A stretch of DNA of 64,000 nt from Adenophora triphylla var. japonica (lineage: Eukaryota > Streptophyta > Magnoliopsida > Asterales > Campanulaceae). The stretch is from the NCBI GenBank assembly GCA_022495995.1, contig JAFEMH010001351.1, forward strand, positions 186,001-250,000, in the 5' to 3' direction. The notes under the pieces were generated by a model, which had not been told where the DNA came from, did not search any database, and saw only the letters and a program-made list of their open reading frames with translations. Below are positions 45,101 through 58,086 of this stretch, piece by piece (the first letter of the stretch is position 1; each line of letters begins with the position of its first letter). The position numbers were made by a program, and so were the translations under genes.

Positions 45101-46706
45101 AGAGTTGTATTTGCAATTGCTGCATAGAAAAAATTTAAAATACATCAAATGGATGTAAATAACCATTCTAAATGTCGATTTAGAAGAGAAAATTTACATA
45201 GAACAATCCGTAGGGTTTGTTGTATATGAGCAATGAAACAAAGTGTCCACAATGTACACCATGATCAAATGGTGTTAATAATGAAAATTGGCATTATTGC
45301 TAATTTTAGGACTACCCTGAAAATGTGGGGGTGAGTATACTTTGGAAAATAATTACCTTTTCGAAAGGTTTCCCCAAGAAAACAATGAGATGTCCATATG
45401 AAATATGGAAACGTAGGCCTACGTACACTTGTGAATGTGGGATGCTTCGCAAAGTAGAAAGTCCAATTATCAAATAAATTGAAATTGGTTAATAAATGGT
45501 GGATTATGTTTCAGATCAATGGAAATCATGTATTGATGTCAAATTCATGGAAGTGAATAAACGATACTTTGAATGAAATAGATCAAAGTATTGAAACGGT
45601 TCATGAAATGGAACCTAGAAGGAAATGTGCTAGTTTGTGAAGCCTTGTATGACTTGAGACAAGTACAAAGAGGACATCAAAGGTTTGATTATGTGGATAT
45701 AAACAAGAGTGACTACATCACTTTGTTAATTAAATCCAAAATACGATTTGTTAACTAAGAAAAATTCTAGTAAATTTGATCATTTGATTCAAATTCAAGG
45801 AAAACTAATGGACTCGTTGTTAAACAAGTCATTAGATGGATATTCTTGATGAATTTGATAGGATCAATATAAAATCACTAGAATGAATTTGTGTTAACAC
45901 TTGTCCCATGGATAAAGCTTGTGGTAGCAAGATGTTATATTGCTAAAGTCAATTTATGATTGACATGACATATAGCAATGTGTGTAATGGTAATCTAGAC
46001 ATTTATGTCTAAGACATAATACCATTAAATAACTACTCTCAACTAATTTGACAATGTGAAGTCAAATGATAAACGGATCCGTTGACCAAAGGGTTAAATA
46101 GAGAGTTAGTTGAAAGCTCGATGAGGGGAATGAGACTTAAGCCTCTTAAAATTTGAACACGGCGTAAAACCCAATCTAGATGATTGTAGATCCCAAGAAC
46201 TAGCTTCAATGGGACCACCTAACTCTTAAAAGACTTGTACTGTCACTTTGGGGAACCAACCCCAAGTCCATTCCTAGTGACATCCCGAAAGGACAAGGAT
46301 AAGCTTATGGCTTTTAATGATTCTTACACGTCAAAAATTCGAGCGGGGTAATACGGGTTACCTTTAAGAAATCACCTATGTGAGAGAGAAGTGGGGCCGC
46401 TTCGAGAAGAATTGTGTGAGGCTCAATTCTTAGACCCTCTCACGTAACCGAGCAAAATGTTCGGGGCCATGAATGAACATAGCTATGAGAATTGAACTAT
46501 GTTAGGACGTTACTTGTGTCAAGTATATGATCGGCTACACAAAAAGCATAACGGTTCAAGGACATCGCGTCTACCGACTTGCGAGTAGAGTAAATATGCT
46601 TGTACGAGCGAAGGTTCAATGGGCATTCCCACACCTATCGTATGCAAGTTTTCGTCTGCCGGACTCTATCACCAAACTCGTCATTAATTTCCTTCATGTG
46701 GGGGAT
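42144..46706 (+). pseudogene. Copia D internal region 1 (decayed gag-pol)
   Basis: No long open frame. Gag remains at about 43490-44090: GLDFK(stop)[41 protein letters not shown] remains at about 44967-45230: IFKKEMKTDGTINEYKARLV, DYFYTYS and HQMDV-like sequence, with many stops and shifts. A purine tract GTGGGGGA at 46699-46705 precedes LTR 2. No standard tRNA-Met primer site follows LTR 1; ATCTTAAGACTAAATTC stands there. Nothing here can be expressed as a functional protein. Confidence 0.85.
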
Positions 46707-47563
46707 TGTTGGAAAAAATTGTTATATGTGAAGGAAATTGTGTATTTTCTTTACATGAATCGTTTGTCGTTTGACAAAGATTATTGTGGGTTCATGTTTC
46801 ATGTTGTGAGAACATGAAAATGAAATATCTAGATGTCCAATTTGGTATTGGATAAGAAAGATATGATAGCTCAAAGTTGATGGGTTGAAAGTGTAACTTT
46901 TGAAACTTCATCAAAATATTGATGTTCCATAAATCCAAATTATTAAGGGATTAATTGGATATTGATGATGTTCCATAAATCCAAATTATTAAGGGATTAA
47001 TTGGATATTGATGTTCCATAAATCCAAATTATTAAGGGATTAATTGGATACATACCAAGAGTCTTGGGGTTACAAATTGAAAGGACCTTCATATAAAATT
47101 CTAGGACTTTTGGTGGAGCTAGATGAGAGTTACCCACAACAAGTAACTAGAATGTTTTTTCATCAATCTTTCCACCCTCCCTCTTGCAATTTGTTATCTT
47201 CTTCCGTTGGCCTCCTAGAGAAATATCCATGGTGATTTTGTCCAAGCATAGGGAAATTCGCCGGAAAACTTAAGTGCAAAGTTGTTCCGGTTCATCCGTT
47301 TTATCCTGGGAGACTAACGTCCATTGAAGACCTCGAGCACTCGTAGTGAGGGGGCGAATTAGTCTTAAGGAGAGTGTGTCACACACGACTCGGATTCAAG
47401 CAAATTCAAGATGACGATTCAAGGAGGTTACGGCACGGATTCAAGCAAACTCAAGACAATGAATTTACGGTTTTCTCTTTATTATTTTTATGTTGTATAT
47501 TATATTTCAATTCATTGTAATTCTTTTCTCATTTGTGCTCGATTGTATAGATTTTGTCTAACA
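46707..47563 (+). repeat. Copia D LTR 2 (central)
   Basis: Same length as LTR 1 with a few substitutions (for example AAAAAATTG near the start and AAAATTCTAGG against AAAATCCTAGG). Confidence 0.95.
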
Positions 47564-50500
47564 ATCTTAAGACTAAATTCTCCTATTTGAGAAAGAATTA
47601 CAGATTTGAAAAATCCGGTGGATCAATGACCACAAGAAAAAAGATGTAAAGAGATGGCAAAAAGAGACGAAAATTTGATGAAAAAGAAGCAAATTTCCAG
47701 CACAGATTTTCTATGACCATCTGTGGAAAAACTTCATTTTCCGGTTCGTTAACCGTTGGATCGAGCTCAAATTTGGTGGGCATGTTCCTGACTCATAGAA
47801 GAATATTCTGGACGGTGGGATCGGAAAGTTATTAAGTGAAGATGGAGATAAAAATTCCAGAACAGAACAGTTGTGGTGATGCCACTTCTAGTATTTATAC
47901 AATGGATGATAGATCTCTTGTGGTTCATGGAAATCATAGTGAGAAAAAAAAAATTTGAAAGTTCGTTTGAACTAAATTGAGGAAATGAACGGTTAAAGAT
48001 GTCATCTTTAACGTTCTTATGGTTCAAAAGAATCATATTGTGAAATGAATAGTTCATTGGAACTATGTTGAGAAAATGAACGGGTAAAGATTTAGTCTTT
48101 AACGTTACATTTTATAAATGAAAAGTTCGTTGGAACTAAGTTGTGAAAATTAACGGGTAAAGAAGTAATCTTTAACGTTAACGAAAAGTTCGTTGAACTA
48201 AGTTGAGAAGATGAACGTTGAAAAATGTATTTCTTTAACGTTGCATATTTTCAATAATCTATTGACAAAGATGATAGGGCTTCTTGAACGGAGTTGTTAA
48301 ATCCTATTAGTGTCAATAGTGATAAAAGTCACAAAAATAAAAATGGAGCTTCTTGAAAGAAGTTGTTAAATTCCATTGTTGTGAACATTGAAAAATGTTA
48401 CAAGAACAAAAATCATAGGGCTTCTTGAAAGAAGTTCTTAAAACCTATTGGGAGAATATGTGACTAATGTCATAAAGATAAAAACAATAAGACTTCTTGA
48501 AGGAAGTTGTTAAATCTTATTGTTGGTGATGATGACAAATAATACAAAATATTTAGAATGAAAACTTCTAAAAGAAATTGTGTATTTTGTAAATGAGAAT
48601 GTGTTTTTCTCTAATTTAGAGGTGCTCCAAGATGAGACCTTTAAAGTTTTGAAATAATTAACCTTCAATTATAATTTCATTAAGGAATTTAGAGGTTTAT
48701 AAATATGAGTGGTTATAAGAAATAAATTGTGTTAATTCTCCTATTGAATTAGCAATTTATTCTTAAAGTGAATTCTCTAATTAAGTTAGAGAGTTATATT
48801 TGTAACAACAAAGTGATAATTGTTGAAAATTAAAGGCTCTTTGTGTGGAGACAAATCTCTAATGGAATGTGGTTGTTCCAAATATATCGGATCACCATAG
48901 TGAGAAGTTAGAAAATTTTGTTGGCCTTGACTTTAAGTGATGGCAACAAAATATGTTCTACTTGACCTTGAACTTAGAGAGGTTTCTTTTGGAAGATCCT
49001 ACAAAGTTGGGTGAAAATGTGATGGATGTTCAAGCCGTGAGTGTGGTTGAAGCATGTGAATTTTCTTTATCGGAACTATATACTTAATGAATTGTCGGAT
49101 TCATTATAAAATGTGTATAGTACCAAGAAAATGGCAAAACATTTGTGGGAGTCGTTGAACTATAAATCTAAAATCGAAAATGCGGGTGCATTGAAAATTA
49201 TAGTAATTCGCTTCCTTGATAGTGGACTCCATAAATGAAATAAAAAATCATATGGAAGAAGTGGAAATAGTATTTCATGAAAACCATGTAGAATGGATGG
49301 TGTTGAGTGAAATTCTCAAGTGATGACAATAATTGAGAAATTGCTTCCCACTTGAAAATATTTTAAAATCACTTCAAACATAATGAATGTTGAGGTGTGT
49401 ACTATTCGTCTTTGTGTTGAAAAAGAGAATAGAACTTTGGAGAAAAAGTTGTCTAACATTTCTTTTGGCGAAAGCAAATGTGATGAAGCATGCCTAAATG
49501 CTTAATACAAAGACAAAGTGGGTCAAACTTGTTTGAATTGTCAAAATCATTTGAAAAGTCAAACGTGTTTAAAAAGCCAAACTTGTTTGAAAAAGTCAAG
49601 CATATACCTTGTGTCTTGAGTGACAATTGTGATGTCATCAAGAATGAAATTCATGATGTTGGAATGAATGAAATGAAAGGGTATTCAAGTGATTAATAAT
49701 GAGAATGAATCTCTTTTTATGGTCAAACAAGACTTATCAAATATATGCTTGAAGCTATAATCAAGTCATATTGATGCTTGTGGGGTGAATGTTATTCACT
49801 AGATGACGGTAAAATATAAATTTTTACCTTTAACATTGCTTGCTAAAAAGCAAAATGTTGAATTTTATCTCTTTAAAGAAAAAGTTGAAAATCAACTTAA
49901 TAAAGAGGTAGTGATAAAACACAACTAAATGTAGTTTGTGTATATGTTACACTAAATACTATTGATTGCATATGGTTGGGTATGCTTACAATAGTTGTGA
50001 TTATAGAATTCTTGTGTATGAATTCAAGATTCAATAATGGAATCATGAAGCACTTTTTTCTTTAAGAATATGTTTCCGTATAAATTAAAAGATGAGGCAA
50101 ACTCATTTAAACGGATTCATGATTCAATAGAAGGAGAAGAAACTTATCATAAGGAATGATAAAGAAGAGGCATGACCTCAACATAGCAAATGAGGTAGGA
50201 TAAGAAAATTCTATGGCCCGAATTTTCTAACCTCCATGATAGAAAGTGAATCACAAAGTTATAAAGACATTAAGCTCTTTGGAAGGATCTTTGTGGAAAT
50301 AGGCCATTAAAAGTGAGATTGATTCCATCTTGAAAAATCACACTTGAAAACTAGTGGATTTATCTCTGAGTAGTAAACTATTAGCATATAAGTGAATTTT
50401 CAAAAAGGAAATGAGTACAAGGCTAGTCTTGTAATTGAGGATTACAAGAAAAATGAAGACCTTGATTACTTTTATACTTATTCTCTCATCACGAGAATAA

Positions 50501-52104
50501 AGATTTGTATTTGTAATTGATGCATAGAAAAATTTGAAATACATCAAATGGATGTAAATAACTTTCTAAATGTCAATTTAGAAGAGAAAATTTACATAGA
50601 ACAACCCAAGGGGTTTGTTGTACATAAGCAATGAAACAAAGTGTCCACAATGTACACCATGATCAAATGGTGTTAATAATGAAAATTGGCATTATTGCTA
50701 ATTTTAGGACTACCCTGAAAATGTGGGGGTGAGTATACTTTGGAAAATAATTACCTTTTCGAAAGGTTTCCCCAAGAAAACAATGAGATGTCCATATGAA
50801 ATATGGAAACGTAGGCCTACGTACACTTGTGAATGTGGGGTGCTTCGCAAAGTAGAAAGTCCAATTATCAAATAAATTGAAATTGGTTAATAAATGGTGG
50901 ATTATGTTTCAGATCAATGGAAATCATGTATTGATGTCAAATTCATGGAAGTGAATAAACGATACTTTGAATGAAATAGATCAAAGTATTGAAACGGTTC
51001 ATGAAATGGAACCTAGAAGGAAATGTGCTAGTTTGTGAAGCCTTGTATGACTTGAGACAAGTACAAAGAGGACATCAAAGGTTTGATTATGTGGATATAA
51101 ACAAGAGTGACTACATCACTTTGTTAATTAAATTCAAAATACGATTTGTTAACTAAGAAAAATTCTAGTAAATTTGATCATTTGATTCAAATTCAAGGAA
51201 AACTAATGGACTCGTTGTTAAACAAGTCATTAGATGGATATTCTTGATGAATTTGATAGGATCAATATAAAATCACTAGAATGAATATGCGTTAACACTT
51301 GTCCCATGGATAAAGCTTGTGGTAGCAAGATGTTATATTGCTAAAGTCAATTTATGATTGACATGACATATAGCAATGTGTGTAATGGTAATCTAGACAT
51401 TTATGTCTAAGACATAATACCATTAAATAACTACTCTCAACTAATTTGACAATGTGAAGTCAAATGATAAACGGATCCGTTAACCAAAGGGTTAAATAGA
51501 GAGTTAGTTGAAAGTTCGATGAGGGGAATGAGACGTAAGCCTCTTAAAAGTTAAACACAATGAAAACCCAATCTAGATGACTCGGAGATCCCAAGAACTA
51601 GATTCAATGGGACAACCTAACTGTTAAAAGACTTGCAATCACACGTGGGGGAACCAACCCCAAGTCCATTCCTGTTAGTGACATCCCGAAAGGACAAGGA
51701 TAAGCTTATGGCTTTTAATGATTCTTACACGTCAAAAATTCGAGCGGGGTAATACGGGTTACCTTTAAGAAATCACCTATGTGAGAGAGAAGTGGGGCCG
51801 CTTCGAGAAGAATTGTGTGAGGCTCAATTCTTAGACCCTCTCACGTAACCAGCAAAATGTTCAGTGGCCATGAATGAACATAGCTATGAGAATTGAACTA
51901 TATTAGGACGTTACTTGTGTCAAGTATATGATCGGCTACACAAAAGCATAACGGTTCAAGGACATCGCGTCTACCGACTTGCGAGTAGAGTAAATATGCT
52001 TGTACGAGCGAAGGGTCAATGGGCGATCCCACACCTATCGTATGCAAGTTTTCGTCTAGGACTCTATCACCAAACTCGTCATTAATTTCCTTCATGTGGG
52101 GGAT
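47564..52104 (+). pseudogene. Copia D internal region 2 (decayed gag-pol)
   Basis: Shares the gag and RT stops of copy 1, so the decay predates the tandem. It is almost identical to copy 1 over 47564-50300, but differs in patches near 50300-50640 (including a 22-bp deletion AAGACCGAT..AATCAATG), 51540-51680 and 51850-52070. Confidence 0.85.
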
Positions 52105-52961
52105 TGTTGGAAAAAATTGTTATATGTGAAGGAAATTGTGTATTTTCTTTACATGAATCGTTTGTCGTTTGACAAAGATTATTGTGGGTTCATGTTTCAT
52201 GTTGTGAGAACATGAAAATGAAATATCTAGATGTCCAATTTGGTATTGGATAAGAAAGATATGATAGCTCAAAGTTGATGGGTTGAAAGTGTAACTTTTG
52301 AAACTTCATCAAAATATTGATGTTCCATAAATCCAAATTATTAAGGGATTAATTGGATATTGATGATGTTCCATAAATCCAAATTATTAAGGGATTAATT
52401 GAATATTGATGTTCCATAAATCCAAATTATTAAGGGATTAATTGGATACATACCAAGAGTCTTGGGGTTACAAATTGAAAGGACCTTCATATAAAATCCT
52501 AGGACTTTTGGTGAAGCTAGATGAGAGTTACCCACAACAAGTAACTAGAATGTTTTTTCATCAATCTTTCCACCCTCCCTCTTGCAATTTGTTATCTTCT
52601 TCCGTTGGCCTCCTAGAGAAATATCCATGGTGATTTTGTCCAAGCATAGGGAAATTCGCCGGAAAACTTAAGTGCAAAGTTGTTCCGGTTCATCCGTTTT
52701 ATCCTGGGAGACTAACGTCCATTGAAGACCTCGAGCACTCGTAGTGAGGGGGCGAATTAGTCTTAAGGAGAGTGTGTCACACACGACTCGGATTCAAGCA
52801 AATTCAAGATGACGATTCAAGGAGGTTACGGCACGGATTCAAGCAAACTCAAGACAATGAATTTACGGTTTTCTCTTTATTATTTTTATGTTGTATATTA
52901 TATTTCAATTCATTGTAATTCTTTTCTCATTTGTGCTCGATTGTATAGATTTTGTCTAACA
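52105..52961 (+). repeat. Copia D LTR 3
   Basis: 857 bp, ends TCTAACA before CTTTT. By eye about three differences from LTR 1. Confidence 0.95.
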
Positions 52962-52966
52962 CTTTT

Positions 52967-53364
52967 ATCAACAACCAATAAACTTGACTTTGCTGAACGA
53001 ATATGTCTCTATATACCATTCGCTCAAGTTACAAAAAAAACTGACGGAATAGAAAATCTTATGCATGCACTTGGTGAAAATACGCAACGATGCAAGAACA
53101 TAAGGCAATCTTTTCGTAAAGCAATTTGTACAATTTCGACAAGGAAATACATTGGATTGGTATACTGTTTTGGAGTTCAGACCAATAAATAGTTTGGGCA
53201 ATAGGAGAAATAGTTCCTAACACGGTTCTATAGTACTCGTCGTATAGTAAGAGTTGAGCTAACGAGCAACAAATAATGACGGGCCATTAGTTGAATTCAC
53301 ATTACTCCCTCCAACACAAAATACTTACATTTTTAGGATAAAGTTATTGCCCCAAAAATATATA
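52967..53364. other. Right flank of copia D
   Basis: An open stretch to 53190 encodes ERICLYIPFAQVTKKTDGIE and similar, not recognised. A lone Stowaway-like left end (CTCCCTCCAACACAAAATAC, about 53315) follows. Confidence 0.35.
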
Positions 53365-53365
53365 C

Positions 53366-53587
53366 TCCCTCCGTTCCAATAAAAATTTCACTAATTTCCT
53401 AAAAGGGCGTCCCGTTAGAAGCTTCACCTTTCCTAAAATTCCTAAAATGACAAAGAATCTTTACTATTCCACCCACTCATTCTCTCTCCTATTTTACTAT
53501 TACACTCACAACATTTTCTCCACTTACCAATTTTCTTAATTTGCGTGTCTAGCCAAAATGGTGAAGCATTTATCGGGAATGAAGGAG
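53366..53587. mobile_element. Stowaway MITE 2
   Basis: CTCCCTCCGTTCCAATAAA ... ATCGGGAATGAAGGAG with TA at 53364-53365 and 53588-53589. 222 bp. Confidence 0.8.
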
Positions 53588-53589
53588 TA

Positions 53590-55033
53590 CAGTTTTATGG
53601 TTTCTATATAACATTTACACACTTTATCTAAACTATCCATAAATATGATTATGTAATTGTTAGTGTAAAATCATTTAATTAGATAGGTAATTGAAATATT
53701 CAAATAGTAATTTAGTCTATTTTATACTCCATTCGTCCTTATTTAAGATTCTTAAAAAAAAAAAAAAATTTAGTCTGTATCAATTTTAAGTTTTTAATTG
53801 TTTTATTACTTAAAATAGACAATAAAACCAACTTGTTATCCTTATAACAAAAACTCCCTACTCATTTCCTTTCTTCTACTTTATTTTTCATATTTATAAC
53901 ATTTTTTTAATACTCGTAATAAGTTAAATTAAGCATGGAAAAAGTATGTATTAATTGATAGTGGTGTACTGTATTTTATTAATGTGAAATTGTGAGCCGT
54001 CAGTAGTGGAATGTGGAATCATAATCACATGAAAAATAGCTGATTAACGACAACATATATCATTCACACTATTTTTTACATCACAATCATTACAAAAATT
54101 AAATAAACGGTCCGTCGTGTGTTTTATTTTAATAAAATTAAAAGGATTGCAAGTACACAAATGCCTTAGTGCTAAACATGATAAAGAAGCATTCCTGTAG
54201 AAGCTTTTCAAAAAGGGTGCACAAATTATATTAATTTACAAAAAAATAATGGAACTCGAAATCAAGACCACAATGTTAAAAACCTAAGTTTACCCATTGG
54301 GATAGCAGATGAGGAGATTAAGGGGTGTACTTGCACCCCAATCATAAAGCATAGGTCCGTCCTCCCCTTCGTGTAATGTCCGTATAGTAATTTAATATAA
54401 ATTCCTAAATAAATATTCAAATTTTATTTTGATGGACAGTTAATACAATGTTGAATTTAAACACTTTTAGTAGCATAATACAAAACAATACTCAATGTTC
54501 TGTCCCCAAAGAAATAATTTAATGGCAAAAATCAAGTTTTACACTCTTATAAATGATTTAATGGTAAAAGTCAGGTTTTACACTCTTGAGGTGTAGGGTT
54601 CGATTAATCTCCTCTTCTAACCGGGACATCATTAAAAAAAAAAAACACCATCAATGATCTCAATACATTTGCATTGCAAGTCTAAATATAAGTTAACACT
54701 TGTTCTATTATGGGAGGAATTTGGCAACTTTCTCACTATTTAAATATATATTTTAGAACAAAAAAATTGAAAAATTAACCAATCATTTCGAAACTAGGGT
54801 GTAATAAACTAAAGAATGGCCATTTAGGGAGCTTAATACTCTCTCCCTATTTCAAAACATTATTGATATCTTCCTTTTTGTTTGTTTAGATCATTTCATC
54901 CTGAAAATAAAAAATAAAGTTATTAATAAAAAGAACAGTAATTGCAATACATTTTTTTTTTTTATGTGTACAAACCAGTATAATCCACAAAATATTGACT
55001 TTGCAATACAGTTTTTAAAATGTTGATAAAACA
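53590..55033. other. AT-rich intergenic sequence
   Basis: No gene, RNA or clear repeat seen. Two copies of TTTAATGGYAAAARTCARGT with TTTTACACTCTT lie at about 54519 and 54548. Confidence 0.5.
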
Positions 55034-55035
55034 TA

Positions 55036-55327
55036 CTCCCTCCGTCCCACGTGAATGTAAACCATTTTTTTGGGCACAATAACTAAGAAATATTATTAAG
55101 ATAATGAAAATGTGTGGTAGGAAATGAAGAAAGAGAATGAGTAGAGTTAATAGTAGGTTAATTGAATAAATTGTATGGTGAAAAATGAAGAGAGAGAATG
55201 AGTGGGTGGGGTAGGGTGAATATAAAATAATAAATTTGTTTCCATTTTGGACAGTTTGCATTTACGTGGGGCGGACCAAAATGGAAATAAGTTTGCATTC
55301 ACGTGGGACGGAGTGGGACGGAGGGAG
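55036..55327. mobile_element. Stowaway MITE 3
   Basis: CTCCCTCCGTCCCACGTGAA ... TTCACGTGGGACGGAGTGGGACGGAGGGAG with TA on both sides (55034-55035, 55328-55329). The right terminus is partly doubled (GTGGGACGGA twice). 292 bp. Confidence 0.9.
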
Positions 55328-55728
55328 TATACCGTAAACATTTAATAATAAGACATTTATAATAAGTCAGGAAATATAAATCACTACTCCCTCTCCCATT
55401 TCTACTTTGACTTTTTCTACTATGACTTTGCACGAAAATTATAAAAAATGTTGTAAGTTTAAAAAGTAAAGTAAAAGAGTTAGTAAAAAATACTTAGCAA
55501 ATGAGTTATTATTGTGAAACAAGTAGATTCATTGTTCATTTTAGAATATAAAACAACTAATACTTAAAATGAAACATATTTTTAAAAAAACAAAAAAAAA
55601 AACAAAAACAAACAAGTAAAAACCTCAAACCGAGATACAAGACGGAGGCAACAGTAGTATCTTTGACATTGACATGTGCATTCAATCCCTCAACCTCCAA
55701 TAGACCAATAGGGCACAAACACGACATA

Positions 55729-56003
55729 CTCCCTCCGTCCTACCTCACTCACTTGACACTTATTTTCATTTTGGGTCGTCCCAGCTCACTTGACACTTTC
55801 CAAAATAACCTATTTTTTATAATTTTATATTCACTCTACCCCACCACTCATTCTCTCTCTTCATTTTTCACCACTCAATTTATTCAACCAACACTACTAT
55901 TTACCCCACTCATTCTCTCTCTTCATTTTCTATCACACATTTTTTTTATTTTATTATTTTTCTGTTTCGCGCCCACCCTGGAAGTGAGGTGGGACGGAGG
56001 GAG
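55729..56003. mobile_element. Stowaway MITE 4
   Basis: CTCCCTCCGTCCTACCTCAC ... GTGAGGTGGGACGGAGGGAG with TA on both sides (55727-55728, 56004-56005). 275 bp. Confidence 0.9.
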
Positions 56004-56005
56004 TA

Positions 56006-58086
56006 TTTATCAATAAATCAATCATTTAACCAGGCACAAGACAAGATCTAATTCCAGTGTACTTTATATTCCTTTTATCTTCAATTAAATTATTCCACTA
56101 ACTGATACATCGAAGACTTTTCAGCATCCACTGATACATCAAAGACTTTTCAAAATAAATATTATTTTTAAATAAAAAACACATGTGTAATTTTATCGTG
56201 ATACAAAAAATAATGTACAATTAGTAAAATACATTTATTTTTTAAATGTTGACAAGTCAATTTGCAACATACTCCTATATTATTATAAGACGGAGGGAGT
56301 AAAAATTATTATGTAGCCTGCAATGGTGGATTCAATAAACTCTTAGGCATGGAACCCTAATTCAGATTTCACTAACGGATAGGATTGAGAAAGCCTAATG
56401 TTCACATGAAGCAGCAATGTTTCTCAACCACTGAACTGGACACCCTTATCTCTATCAATAAATCTGTGGCCTCCCCCTCCCTCTCCTCATCTGTAATCTA
56501 ACATAACATAGCATCATAATTTTTTTTATTTAAAAAAAAAAAAAAAAGGGTCACTTTTTATGTTGAAAGATTCCTACCTGACTACTGACAATTCATGGCG
56601 CGAAATATCAACACTCACAAGCCATTATGAGATCTTAGATTTCCTGTCCTGAACATACTCCATGTCCCCCTCCTACCGAGTCAGCAATTTAGGTAATTGA
56701 CCAGTAATTCCCATGTAATAAACAAAAGTGGTTCATGCCTTAAGGATTGAAAAAGGTGTACAAGAGCTACACTCTATAATCAACAAGCAAGGCAAGTAAT
56801 AAAAAGTAAAAGCAAGAAAATTGACAATTCTTAAATAAGAAAACTTGTGTAATTTGTCAAACCTCGAGATGGAACAGGAAAGGATTGATGAGACGGAAGA
56901 TCGGATCATCCATGAGTCACTGCAGCTTGCATTTGCTGAGATTTGAGAAATACACCAAATAATCCCTCAATATTTCCATCTCAGCAGCTATATTAAAATC
57001 AGAAACTAACTACAGCAGATAACATGTATCTTAAGAAAAATATGAAATAACGTGTACTTAACGTAACAAAATCAAAAGTCAAGTACTAAACAGAGTTGAT
57101 GCGTTTCTTCCCACGCCATGTAATGTGAAGAGGCAACCAGACATTATTATGGAAAAACAACCATTTCATTCCTCCGAACGAGTATCTAAAGCCAATGCTG
57201 AGAATCACCACTACAGCACTAATCAGCCAGCAAAACTGTACCTTTATTACTGGAATCAGTGAATTCTTCCACTTGAGCTAATATTTCAAAATAAGCTGAG
57301 GGAATAAAAAGTTACCCAGAAAGACATAACTCACTAGTGTCTCATCAAGAACCATTAGCATTCAAACTGAAACAAAGCATGAAGACGTTTCCTGCTGAAT
57401 AATCAGTTAGTTACTGTATAATTTATGGATGATAGATATCTCTCATGATATGAAAAACTAACCGGCGACACGTAAAGCATGCTTTTATCAATTCTGCAAT
57501 AATAAATATTTTCTTGTGTAAATAGAAGCAGATGCAACAGCACTACATCCCTACCTCACTTTTATTTCCACAGTTCTATGCTCCGTATCTCTAAGTGGCA
57601 CCCATGACAGATACAATAGAGTAGCAAAAACATTGCCAGGAATGCCAACCCAATCATAACATGCCAGTCAAATGCAGAGTTTCCAAAACGTTGCACATAT
57701 TTAAGGATAAAAGAAAATGTTAAATGAATAAGGCCATCAAAGTATTCAACTGAGAATATTTGAAAATCGAGACAAGCCAGCAGCTTATGTCGGGGACATT
57801 AAAAATAGATATTTATAACTTTACGGGTCACTTACAAGATATAATCACGAGGAAGAAAAAATTGTCCCTAAACAACAACAAGCACAGGTACATTAGTGTA
57901 TTTCGATTAACCTTTTGAAGTAAGGGCAGAAGATACAAGATCAAACAACCTCTAGAGCTTCAAAGCCGGTTAGCACAGCAGAAACAACAAACAACGATAA
58001 ACAAGAGACTATCATACACTACCAATTACAATGAAAATTTAGAGAAAGATCAAAGAAGGCTCTTACCCTCTACATTCTTTCCATGT
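56006..58086. other. Intergenic and 3' region of the kinase gene
   Basis: No coding region recognised. A lone Stowaway-type end (GACGGAGGGAGTA) is at about 56290. The part next to 58086 should hold the 3' untranslated region of the kinase gene. A strong splice-donor-like AGG|GTAAGA on the minus strand (58066/58067) lies about 20 bases after the stop codon, which would fit a 3'-UTR intron; the acceptor was not identified. Confidence 0.45.

Larger units (their letters stand above)
41287..52961 (+). mobile_element. Copia D: tandem LTR-internal-LTR-internal-LTR composite
   Basis: Three 857-bp LTRs (41287-42143, 46707-47563, 52105-52961) separate two internal regions of 4563 and 4541 bp. One 5-bp duplication CTTTT flanks the whole (41282-41286 and 52962-52966). 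So it is one insertion that became a tandem, by unequal recombination between LTRs or by a tandem cDNA. The LTRs differ by only a few bases, yet both internal regions are already decayed, so the element must have moved with proteins supplied by others. Confidence 0.92.

Noticed and set aside
55384..55650. Possible further Stowaway MITE (CTACTCCCTCTCCC start)
   Set aside because: Only a weak right end (GACGGAGGCAACAGTAGTA); pairing not convincing.
56285..56300. Lone Stowaway terminus GACGGAGGGAGTA
   Set aside because: No partner terminus found within a normal MITE length.
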